A stretch of DNA of 64,000 nucleotides, taken from NCBI GenBank assembly GCA_934621385.1, contig CAKTUI010000008.1:3982-67981 (forward strand). The letters run 5' to 3'. The notes beneath the pieces were generated by a model. It did no database searches and was not told the origin of the DNA. It was given only the letters and a program-made list of their open reading frames with translations. Shown here piece by piece: positions 53,107-60,666 of this stretch (the first letter of the stretch is position 1; every line of letters begins with the position of its first letter). Source of the DNA: an uncultured Kiritimatiellota bacterium. GTDB lineage: Bacteria; Verrucomicrobiota; Kiritimatiellia; RFP12; UBA1067. The translations under genes and the position numbers were made by a program.

Positions 53107-55383
53107 CTATACATTGAACAAGGCTATGACGTTAGCGGGAGTCTTGTCATCGGCGAGACGAACAAGCTCCAGGTCGTGTGTAGTGGTAAACGTAACGAAA
53201 TCTGGATTTGTCCGTGAAAGCCCATTCAGGAGCGCCTCCATTTCGTCGCGCGCGAGCGCAAATATCTGCGCCGGGCTAACCCCCTCCGCCTCAACCGTGA
53301 AGTCCATAAGGCGTGAGAGAGGAAACTCCCAATATCCGCCACACTTTTCAGCGAACTTGTAGAGCGCATAAAGCATGACAAGCGGCGACGGCGCAACCGT
53401 CTTCGTTCGAGTGAGCGAAACGATGTCCTGTCCCTTTGATACGACCCGACCAAAGTGGAAGCGCGTACTTAGCGGTATGTTGCACAGCCTTCCGAATGCG
53501 CGAATAACCGACATCACCCCATCTGGCTTAAGCCCAGTGACAGCTATCATGTCGTATAGTTCCTGACGGGGGTATTCGCGCCCCACATCCATATTCCGCA
53601 CATACCATTCGATTTGTGGATTGTCATATGAGAGGTTGGTGAGAATCAAACCCCATGTATCCTCTGCGTTCATGCCTATCCGCCTTGCTAATTCAAAGAA
53701 TGGAGTTGCCTTATTCTTTGCAAGCAGTCCGGCATCTGAAAGGAAGCGTTTAAATTTAGTTATCTGCATAGGCCCCAGCGAGTTGTTTGACACAAAGTCA
53801 GAACCTCGGGAAAAGAAATCCGTGACCCATTCTGGCTTCGGGGCGTGCGTAGCGAATGTGTTTATGCTTTTCATGTCTATTCTCTCCAGTGTTGCCTTCT
53901 TAAGTGAATCGGCTCGATAGCAGCCTTTCTCAATTTCATGGCATAGTCCGCAATGTATGCAATTGTCAATGTGTAGCCCATTCTTAAAAGAGAGCGCACC
54001 TGAACGACAATTCGCCTCACATTCACCGCATCCAACGCAATATGATGCCTTATAAAAACATTGTTTGAGCCTCCTACCAAGAGAGGTCTTCGTGAGTGCG
54101 GACGGATACGATACTATCAGCACACCATCTGATTCTGTGGCTTCTAAATCAACAGGTCCATTTAGTGTCTTGATCCATTCTCGCCAGTCTGTTGTTGGAT
54201 TAAGAAGGCGAAGTGTCGTACGGCCATCTTTGGTTGCTTCTTGTATCTTCTCTTCGTTACCCTTAATGTCCCTGCCGTTCTTTCGAGCGACCCATCCACA
54301 TTTCGCAATATATTCATTTGTGTCAGGGCAACTAATGCTACTCTTTACGTAATTAATAAATCGGTCAACGCCATCCTTATAGGCAGTATGCTCAAAATAA
54401 TCAGAACGGCCACCTGCACCGAGGGGACAAAAAAGACACCCTACGCGCACCATTCCCTTTACATAGGCACCGTTAATGAGTAATTGACGCGAGAAAATAT
54501 AAATCCAAACCTCTGCGCTTGACCATTCCTGCATCGCATTGAAGGAGTATTGCCCCATCTGTTTCTTACTAAAATTCAGATAGTCATACTGTGAGCGAGC
54601 ATCACTCTCATGTCCTCTCACTCCAACAAAAGCCATTCCCGTATAGTCTCTTTTCCCGAGTATCTCGCGGATTTTGAGCGTCTGAGGGACGGACTTATGG
54701 ACGGTACAGCACCATCTAAGAGCATGTGATGGCGGTCCGAAGAGCCGCCACGATTCCTCTGGCGTAAAACAGGACTTTGCACGGTAAAACGCGATACCAT
54801 CCGCCTTGCATCTCGCTTCCACAGCCTCAACGGCTTTATAGGTGTCAGGGAATTCCATCCCCGTATCGCCAAACACAACCATGAATGCGGTGCGGGGCAA
54901 TGCGCGACGGACGAGTTCCAGAAGCGCAATCGAATCTTTGCCGCCCGAAAACGCCACATGGAAACAATCAAGCTTCTTTTCGTATTTGCGATAGATGTCG
55001 TATATCTTCTTGACGGTGAGCGTTTCCAGCGCCTCAATACGGAGACGGTTTTTTGCGATCATCGCCTCAACATCCACGGGGATGAGTGTTGTTCCCTTTG
55101 GAAGTATCTCTTTGCCGGCCTCGTCCCTCAAGAGTTCAATTTCTGGTTTTACATAGAGGGAGCCGCCATTCGTCTTGGCTACCTTTTGACCGCGATACCA
55201 ATAAAAATTCGACTCGGCCCAGAGGTACGGGGCGTCACTCGTGTTGTCATATTTCCAGAAATCTCCAAACCCCAACAAGTCGAGTTCTGCCGCCCATACT
55301 GGTCTGGGTTCTTTTGAGAATTCCGAAAGCGAATCCGCAAGTAGCAGGCCTCCTGTTTCTGGATCATGTGAATATGTGTACAT
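53107..55383 (-). CDS. brxP: BREX type 4 protein BrxP: PAPS reductase plus 2[4Fe-4S] ferredoxin
   Basis: 758 aa from ATG 55383, overlapping the previous stop as TAATG. Domains: N-terminal region (1-130); PAPS-reductase/DndC-like ATP pyrophosphatase with SGGKDS (146-151), GDTGMEFPDT and the Cys of RWCCTVHK (224-230) and GCLFCP (315-320), which could hold an Fe-S cluster; a bacterial ferredoxin domain with C449-C452-C455-C459 and C475-C478-C481-C488; and a C-terminal domain (about 515-700) consistent with DUF4007 (SNNSLGPMQITKFKRFLSDA). DndC uses this chemistry to insert sulfur into the DNA backbone, so BrxP may do likewise. Sulfur could come from the desulfurase at the end of the operon. Confidence 0.92.
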   Translation of the reverse strand: MYTYSHDPETGGLLLADSLSEFSKEPRPVWAAELDLLGFGDFWKYDNTSDAPYLWAESNFYWYRGQKVAKTNGGSLYVKPEIELLRDEAGKEILPKGTTLIPVDVEAMIAKNRLRIEALETLTVKKIYDIYRKYEKKLDCFHVAFSGGKDSIALLELVRRALPRTAFMVVFGDTGMEFPDTYKAVEAVEARCKADGIAFYRAKSCFTPEESWRLFGPPSHALRWCCTVHKSVPQTLKIREILGKRDYTGMAFVGVRGHESDARSQYDYLNFSKKQMGQYSFNAMQEWSSAEVWIYIFSRQLLINGAYVKGMVRVGCLFCPLGAGGRSDYFEHTAYKDGVDRFINYVKSSISCPDTNEYIAKCGWVARKNGRDIKGNEEKIQEATKDGRTTLRLLNPTTDWREWIKTLNGPVDLEATESDGVLIVSYPSALTKTSLGRRLKQCFYKASYCVGCGECEANCRSGALSFKNGLHIDNCIHCGLCHEIEKGCYRADSLKKATLERIDMKSINTFATHAPKPEWVTDFFSRGSDFVSNNSLGPMQITKFKRFLSDAGLLAKNKATPFFELARRIGMNAEDTWGLILTNLSYDNPQIEWYVRNMDVGREYPRQELYDMIAVTGLKPDGVMSVIRAFGRLCNIPLSTRFHFGRVVSKGQDIVSLTRTKTVAPSPLVMLYALYKFAEKCGGYWEFPLSRLMDFTVEAEGVSPAQIFALARDEMEALLNGLSRTNPDFVTFTTTHDLELVRLADDKTPANVIALFNV

Positions 55384-57290
55384 TAGCGTTTCTCCAATTC
55401 TTTCATTCTGGAAACTACCGCCCCGACGGTTTTTGTCGAGCGACGCAGAACACATTGCGTCGCAACGAGAAAGTCTCCAACTTCTTCCACATCTGCCGCG
55501 ACACCGCAACGAAGAGCTATGGTAGCAAAGGCATCCTCCGCGCTCCATTCGCAGTTCATGCACGGAACGACTGCACCCGATACATCTCTTGCAGGAACAG
55601 ACGGTGACACAAGGCGAAATCCTGTGCTGGCTCGACGCAAAAACGCCTCAAGCAGAAACTCATTCCAAGCGAACCCAGGAACCGCAGGAAAGTCCGCCAG
55701 ATTGCCAAATGCACCGAAAGGCATTATGCATCCTTCACATATGTCCGAAATTGATTTTTCAATCGACGAAACATCAAATGTGATCAGCGCCGGCGAAACA
55801 AAACATTCCCGGTCGACACGCACCATTTCTTCATGTGCGGTCTTCAGTGCTAACCACGGTGCAATGTTGTATTCTTTTGCGACTGTCTCTAGTTGTTCAA
55901 GCGACACATCAGGCCTTTCGCGCAAGAATGCATGAAGAGGAATCTGTCCATCTATACTTGCACCTTTTGCACATACGATCTGCCCGTGAATGTCGAATTG
56001 CTCTGATAAAAAACGCTGGAAGAATGAGCGTCGAAGCGCACTATCCACCAACCTTCGGTCGTTCATGGCTGCGCTGTCATTGAGACACAATTGAGAAAGG
56101 GAGAAAAATCCCTCGGCTTTGATTGCGGTTTCACATTGCGATTTCCCGCGAGAGACCTCCGCATCATCGAATTCGATCCGTGATACGATGGCATACGAAT
56201 TCTTACCGTTCCTGACCAAATCGCTCAACCTCCTACACAGACTACGAATAAACGCCATGTCCACATAGGGCACTCGCTTAGAAACCACACTTATGTCAAT
56301 AACAGGACCCCTTTGTGACATGATAATTGAATTAAAGTGCTGAGTAATCGACCCCGCCCACTTGGGCACGAAGCATTCCCCTTCAATCTGATATGTATCT
56401 TGCGCCTCCCGCATAATTGCCTCTCGAAACATTTCGGGAGAGATGATGCCAATTTGCATAAGTTCTTGTCCATGGAACTCCATCAGGCGCGAAAACTGAA
56501 ATATGGAGTATCCTTGTCCGACAAGTCTTTCGATAAGCTTACGCCACCCGCCATCTTTGGATGATGGCCGAGGAAACACTTTCCCGTCGTGAATAACGCC
56601 TATTCTCGGAAAGACAGAATTGAAGTCAAAGTCCTTCGGCAAATCCTCGTCGAAATACTCGTGGTAAAACTTGCGGATTTTATTACGGTCGATTATCGAA
56701 CTGGGTCTGACTCCGTTTGGGAACTCCGACTCCAACAATTCAGCAATCTGATTTTCATAGGGGAATTCATTACCATCCCAATCGCATCGCCCCGGCATCG
56801 CTTCCGTCCTTTCCTCTCCATCGGCCGAATGGGGCGGACATAGGAGACCTTCGCTTTCTTTCGCGTCACTTTTCTCCGCTGAACGAAAATCTCTGTATGT
56901 GACCCGGACATCATCGTTGGACAAATTGCACCACTCAATAAGCTTGAGGGCTCGCAAGAAAGGAGTGCTACCCGACCCATTCAAGTCGATGTAACAATCC
57001 CGATCAATCTGATAAGGGTTGGCCATCCCGTACCGCGTTGTCCGCAACCACCCCAGATCCTTGGTTCTGATGAGCCGCTGCAATTGCCACCCCTTGAAGG
57101 TCCACAGGTGCTTGGCAAGCGAAACGAGGACATCATTCGCAGAGTTCACCGGAACCGTCTTCCCGATGATTTGCAAAGCGCTCAGTTGCGCCCTTGGGGG
57201 CATTTTCTTCACTGCGTCAACCAGTGGGCAGATATAGGATAGGCCTGCTGTTGAACAGCCATTGGATTCCGAAAACTCACAATCAGGCAT
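55383..57290 (-). CDS. Unrecognised 635-aa protein, first gene of the BREX operon
   Basis: 635 aa, ATG 57290 with TGGAGGA eleven bases upstream. I recognise no family. It is soluble, without signal peptide or membrane helix. The N-terminus (GKTVPVNSANDVLVSLAKHL) and the segment FLRALKLIEWCNLSNDDVRV look helical and could include winged helices; HEYFDEDLPKDFDFNSVFPR and the stretch GECFVPKWAGSITQHFNSII are distinctive. The C-terminal part keeps scattered Cys (MPFGAFGNL, VVPCMNCEWSAEDAF). The published type 4 core does not include it. Its stop overlaps the brxP start, so it is co-expressed and probably a system component or regulator. Confidence 0.85.
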   Translation of the reverse strand: MPDCEFSESNGCSTAGLSYICPLVDAVKKMPPRAQLSALQIIGKTVPVNSANDVLVSLAKHLWTFKGWQLQRLIRTKDLGWLRTTRYGMANPYQIDRDCYIDLNGSGSTPFLRALKLIEWCNLSNDDVRVTYRDFRSAEKSDAKESEGLLCPPHSADGEERTEAMPGRCDWDGNEFPYENQIAELLESEFPNGVRPSSIIDRNKIRKFYHEYFDEDLPKDFDFNSVFPRIGVIHDGKVFPRPSSKDGGWRKLIERLVGQGYSIFQFSRLMEFHGQELMQIGIISPEMFREAIMREAQDTYQIEGECFVPKWAGSITQHFNSIIMSQRGPVIDISVVSKRVPYVDMAFIRSLCRRLSDLVRNGKNSYAIVSRIEFDDAEVSRGKSQCETAIKAEGFFSLSQLCLNDSAAMNDRRLVDSALRRSFFQRFLSEQFDIHGQIVCAKGASIDGQIPLHAFLRERPDVSLEQLETVAKEYNIAPWLALKTAHEEMVRVDRECFVSPALITFDVSSIEKSISDICEGCIMPFGAFGNLADFPAVPGFAWNEFLLEAFLRRASTGFRLVSPSVPARDVSGAVVPCMNCEWSAEDAFATIALRCGVAADVEEVGDFLVATQCVLRRSTKTVGAVVSRMKELEKR

Positions 57291-57384
57291 ACGCGCACAA
57301 TCCTCCAGGACTCTTTACGCTACCCTCAGAAATAAACCGCCAAGACCCATCCCCAAGCCAAGGACAGGCCTGCACCAAGCAAGC

Positions 57385-57800
57385 CAAAAGCCTTGATTTT
57401 GAGCGTGGGCTGTTACTGGGGGGGGGGGGGGGTATTTTGGGCACACAAGCTCACCAGCGCAAGATTTTGCGCCGTCACGCCCACAATTGGGCAAGTCGAA
57501 ACTAAGCCCGACCCCATCATCTCGCCCAATAGTTTACCATAATTCACATCCCCTGTGCTCAACAAACGGCACAGAAATTGCAAAATAAAGCGAGTCGGCA
57601 CAAAAGAAAAAGAGAACTGGCGATTCGCAGAAAGTGCCGCGCCTTCACAACGATTGCGCGGCGGTTTTTAAGACCCAGAACGAATGGTCATTTCGTGTCC
57701 AAAGCGGAAAAGGTTTGCCAAGCAACTTAGAACTTCATTCCATCCCAACTGGAACTCGTGCGAGTTGCAAGTCCAACTCACAAAAGTTCCGTGTTCAAAA
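57385..57800. repeat. G-tract intergenic repeat, copy 2
   Basis: Related to 36564-37180 but without its 205-bp insert. It carries 15 G in a row (57418-57432), TTTTGCGCCG, CCCGACCCC, TTTACCATAAT, the hairpin GCCGCGC/GCGCGGC (about 57638-57664) and AACTGGAACTCGTGCGAGTT. On the minus strand a short frame (ATG GGG TCG..., product starting MGSGLVSTCPIVGVTAQNLA) runs into the C tract and stops just past it; copy 1 encodes a similar peptide. The repeat ends about 100 bp upstream of the BREX operon. Confidence 0.8.
57531..57541 (-). promoter_or_regulatory. Possible extended -10 promoter for the BREX operon
   Basis: Minus strand TATGGTAAACT, conserved in both G-tract repeats (here TAAACT at 57531-57536), about 240 bases upstream of ATG 57290 with the C tract between. 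No good -35 at standard spacing. Promoter role is inferred from conservation and position. Confidence 0.35.
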
Positions 57801-57830
57801 TCCCCCTGCCTGACTTGCAATTTACCGCTC

Positions 57831-57891
57831 GCACCCTCTCCCAAGAAGAGGGTGCAGGCAGGGGCGCGGCGGACGCAAACCGCCGCGCCCC
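57831..57891 (-). terminator. Two tandem hairpins after trpA
   Basis: First a perfect 12-bp stem GGGGCGCGGCGG/CCGCCGCGCCCC (57861-57872 with 57880-57891, seven-base loop), then GCACCCTCT/AGAGGGTGC (57831-57839 with 57847-57855). They lie just after the trpA stop (57901). Neither has a T tract, so they may stabilise or stall the transcript more than terminate it alone. Confidence 0.5.
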
Positions 57892-57900
57892 TTGGTTGGC

Positions 57901-58641
57901 TTAGTGTTTCGCCGCGAGGAAACGCTCGACCAGTGCACTGCCGATGACGAATCCGTCGCAGTGCGCGGCAATTTTCGCGCCCTCCTCCGGCGTGCGGATG
58001 CCGAATCCGGCCACGACAGGCACACGCGTCAGCGACTTAATTTCAGCCAACCGTGCAGCCAGTTCGGGCGGCAGATGCGCCCGCTGTCCTGTCACACCCT
58101 TCACTGTCACCGCATAGAGGAACGAGTCCTCCATTCCCTCGGCACTCGCCCGAATGCGTTCCGCACCCGTTGTTGGGGACAGGAGCGGCACAAGCGTCAG
58201 GCCCTGCGGACGCAACACGTCCAGCAATTCGCCGCGCTCCTCCAGCGGGAGGTCGACGACCAGCACGGCATCCACGCCCACGCGGGCCGCTTCTGCCGCG
58301 AAGCGTTCAATTCCGTACTTGTAGATGGGGTTGTAGTAGGAGAAAATCACGAGCGGCGTATCGGGATGCCGCGCCCGGAGCGGCGGAATGCTCGCCAAGA
58401 CATCCGCCAGCGTGACCCCATTCGCCAGTGCCAGATTCGCCGCCTTGCGAATGACGGCACCATCTGCCACCGGGTCTGAGAACGGAACGCCCAATTCGAG
58501 GATGTCCGCCCCTTCCGCAAGGAGCGTTTCCGCTGCGGCAAAACTGTCCGCCAGCGTCGGAGCCCCCATCGTGAGATAGGCGACGAACGCGCCGCGTCCT
58601 TCGGCATGGGTCTTTGCAAAGAGTTTCTGAATCCTGTTCAT
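57901..58641 (-). CDS. trpA: Tryptophan synthase alpha subunit
   Basis: 246 aa from ATG 58641, preceded by AAAGGA. Cleaves indole-3-glycerol phosphate to indole and G3P. Catalytic Glu49 and Asp60 are at the standard positions (LELGVPFSDPVAD), the active-site loop is VKGVTGQR and the phosphate-binding end is GFGIRTPEE...GFVIGSALV. Last gene of the trp operon, downstream of trpB. Confidence 0.96.
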   Translation of the reverse strand: MNRIQKLFAKTHAEGRGAFVAYLTMGAPTLADSFAAAETLLAEGADILELGVPFSDPVADGAVIRKAANLALANGVTLADVLASIPPLRARHPDTPLVIFSYYNPIYKYGIERFAAEAARVGVDAVLVVDLPLEERGELLDVLRPQGLTLVPLLSPTTGAERIRASAEGMEDSFLYAVTVKGVTGQRAHLPPELAARLAEIKSLTRVPVVAGFGIRTPEEGAKIAAHCDGFVIGSALVERFLAAKH

Positions 58642-58662
58642 ATCCGTTTGTCCTTTCAATCC

Positions 58663-59856
58663 TTAGTTCTGAGAGGCTTCCTGTGCCCGACGCTGCTTGT
58701 AGGCCTGAATGCTGTGGAGATCCTTATCGCCGCGCCCGGAGAGGTTGACGAGCAGAATCGCGTCCTTCGGCAGTTTAGGTGCGCGCTTGATGGCCTCGGC
58801 CAGGGCGTGGCTCGACTCAAGTGCCGGGATGATGCCCTCGAATCGGCAGAGCGCATCGAACGCGGCAACAGCCTCATCATCGCAAACGACCGTGTACTCG
58901 GCGCGTTTTGTGTCGGCGAAATAGGCGTGCTCGGGCCCGACACCCGGATAGTCCAGTCCGGCCGAAATGGAGTAGGTATCGATAATCTGCCCCGAGGGTG
59001 TCTGCAGGAGATAGGTCTTCGAGCCGTGCAGCACACCGACCGTTCCGCCGTTGATGGAGGCCGCGTGCTGGCCGGTGGCAAGGCCCCTTCCGCCCGCCTC
59101 CACGCCCACGAGCCGGACGGATGGGTCATCGACGAAGCCTGCGAACAGTCCCATGGCGTTCGAACCGCCACCCACGCAAGCGATTGCCTGGTCGGGCAAG
59201 CGACCGAATCGCTCGATGCACTGCCGCCGCGCCTCCTTGCCGATGACGCTCTGGAAGTCGCGCACCATGGCCGGGTAGGGATGCGGACCGGCCACCGTGC
59301 CAATGACATAGAAGGTGTCGTCGCAGTTCGCCGCCCAGTCCCGAAGGGCCTCGTTCATCGCATCCTTCAGCGTGGCACTGCCTTCCGAAACAGCGTGGAC
59401 CTTCGCGCCCAGCATCCGCATACGGTCGACATTCGGAGCCTGTCGCTCAACGTCAATCGCACCCATAAAGACCTCGCACTCCATGCCGAACAGCGCAGCG
59501 ACGGTGGCTGTTGCCACACCGTGCATGCCCGCACCCGTCTCGGCAATGAGACGCTTCTTGCCCATCCGCCGCGCCAGAAGGGCCTGTCCAATCGTGTTGT
59601 TGACCTTGTGCGCACCAGTGTGGTTCAGGTCCTCGCGCTTGAGGAGAATCCGCGCTCCGCCGAGATGGTCCGAAAGTCGCTTCGCCTCTGTCAGCGGACT
59701 CTCGCGTCCGACATAGTTCTTCAGGATGTCCGCAAACTCCTGCTGGAAGGCGGGGTCGCGCTTCGCATCCTCATAGGCCGCCTCCAGTTCGTTGATGGGG
59801 GTCATGAGTGTTTCGGCGATGTACTTTCCGCCGTAGATACCGTAGTGTCCGTTCAT
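58663..59856 (-). CDS. trpB: Tryptophan synthase beta subunit
   Basis: 397 aa, full length. PLP enzyme joining indole and serine. PLP Lys84 in NHTGAHKVNN; the catalytic Glu in AETGAGMHGVATAT; the phosphate-binding loop GGGSNAMG; and RLVGVEAGG. Of the TrpB1 (alpha-partnered) type. The start ATG at 59856 is 37 bases after the trpC stop, with AAAGGAAACATTCA upstream. Confidence 0.97.
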   Translation of the reverse strand: MNGHYGIYGGKYIAETLMTPINELEAAYEDAKRDPAFQQEFADILKNYVGRESPLTEAKRLSDHLGGARILLKREDLNHTGAHKVNNTIGQALLARRMGKKRLIAETGAGMHGVATATVAALFGMECEVFMGAIDVERQAPNVDRMRMLGAKVHAVSEGSATLKDAMNEALRDWAANCDDTFYVIGTVAGPHPYPAMVRDFQSVIGKEARRQCIERFGRLPDQAIACVGGGSNAMGLFAGFVDDPSVRLVGVEAGGRGLATGQHAASINGGTVGVLHGSKTYLLQTPSGQIIDTYSISAGLDYPGVGPEHAYFADTKRAEYTVVCDDEAVAAFDALCRFEGIIPALESSHALAEAIKRAPKLPKDAILLVNLSGRGDKDLHSIQAYKQRRAQEASQN

Positions 59857-59892
59857 TGAATGTTTCCTTTCAAATTGAATGATTGTCTTGAG

Positions 59893-60666
59893 TCAGAGGA
59901 GTTCCCGGAGTTTCGCCGCCGGGCGTTCGGCCCGCATGAGCGTCGTTCCAATCAGGAAACCGTCGGCACCCGCCGCCTGCAACCGCGCCATATCGTCCGC
60001 CGTGCGAATGCCACTCTCGGCAATGCGCGTACGATCGGACGGAATGCGCCCAATCAGTTCCGCCGAGATGGTCGGGTCTGTGTGAAACGTGCGGAGATCG
60101 CGGCAGTTCACGCCAATCACCTCGCACCCGAGACTGACTGCGCGGTCAATCTCCTCCGCCGTGTGCGTCTCGACGAGTGCCGCAAGCCCGAATTCGTGGG
60201 CCAGGTTCCGCAGTTCGCGAAGCTGGGCATCGGGCAGGACGGCCGCAATCAAGAGGATGGCATCCGCGCCCATGGTCCGGGCCGCCGCAACCTGATACGA
60301 CGTGGTGATGAAGTCCTTGCACAACAGGGGGACATCCACCGCACCGCGCACGGCGGACAGGTAGGCACGACTCCCGAGAAAGCGATGGGGTTCGCAGAGG
60401 ACGGACAATGCCGCCGCACCAGCATCCACCAGTTCACGTGCAAGTTCCACCGGGTGGAAGTCTGGTCGAATCAGCCCCTCCGAGGGGGATGCCTTTTTCA
60501 GTTCTGCCAGAATGTGCCGTTCGCGCCCCCGAAAGGCCGCACGGAAATCACGCGTCGCGGACATCTGCCCAATGCGCCGGACGAGTTCCGAAAAGGGCAC
60601 GGCCTTCTCGGCCTCCATCGCATCGGCGCGGCGCGCCGCACTCAGTTCCTCAAGTATGTCGCTCAT
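59893..60666 (-). CDS. trpC: Indole-3-glycerol-phosphate synthase
   Basis: 257 aa. Closes the indole ring from CdRP. Motifs: ILAELKKASPSEG with the catalytic Lys, LCKDFI with the second Lys, ALVETHT, IGVNCRDL and the phosphate loop ESGIRTADD...GFLIGTTLM. It is the stand-alone form; the trpF domain seen fused in enterics is absent. Overlaps trpGD by ATGA. Confidence 0.96.
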   Translation of the reverse strand: MSDILEELSAARRADAMEAEKAVPFSELVRRIGQMSATRDFRAAFRGRERHILAELKKASPSEGLIRPDFHPVELARELVDAGAAALSVLCEPHRFLGSRAYLSAVRGAVDVPLLCKDFITTSYQVAAARTMGADAILLIAAVLPDAQLRELRNLAHEFGLAALVETHTAEEIDRAVSLGCEVIGVNCRDLRTFHTDPTISAELIGRIPSDRTRIAESGIRTADDMARLQAAGADGFLIGTTLMRAERPAAKLRELL

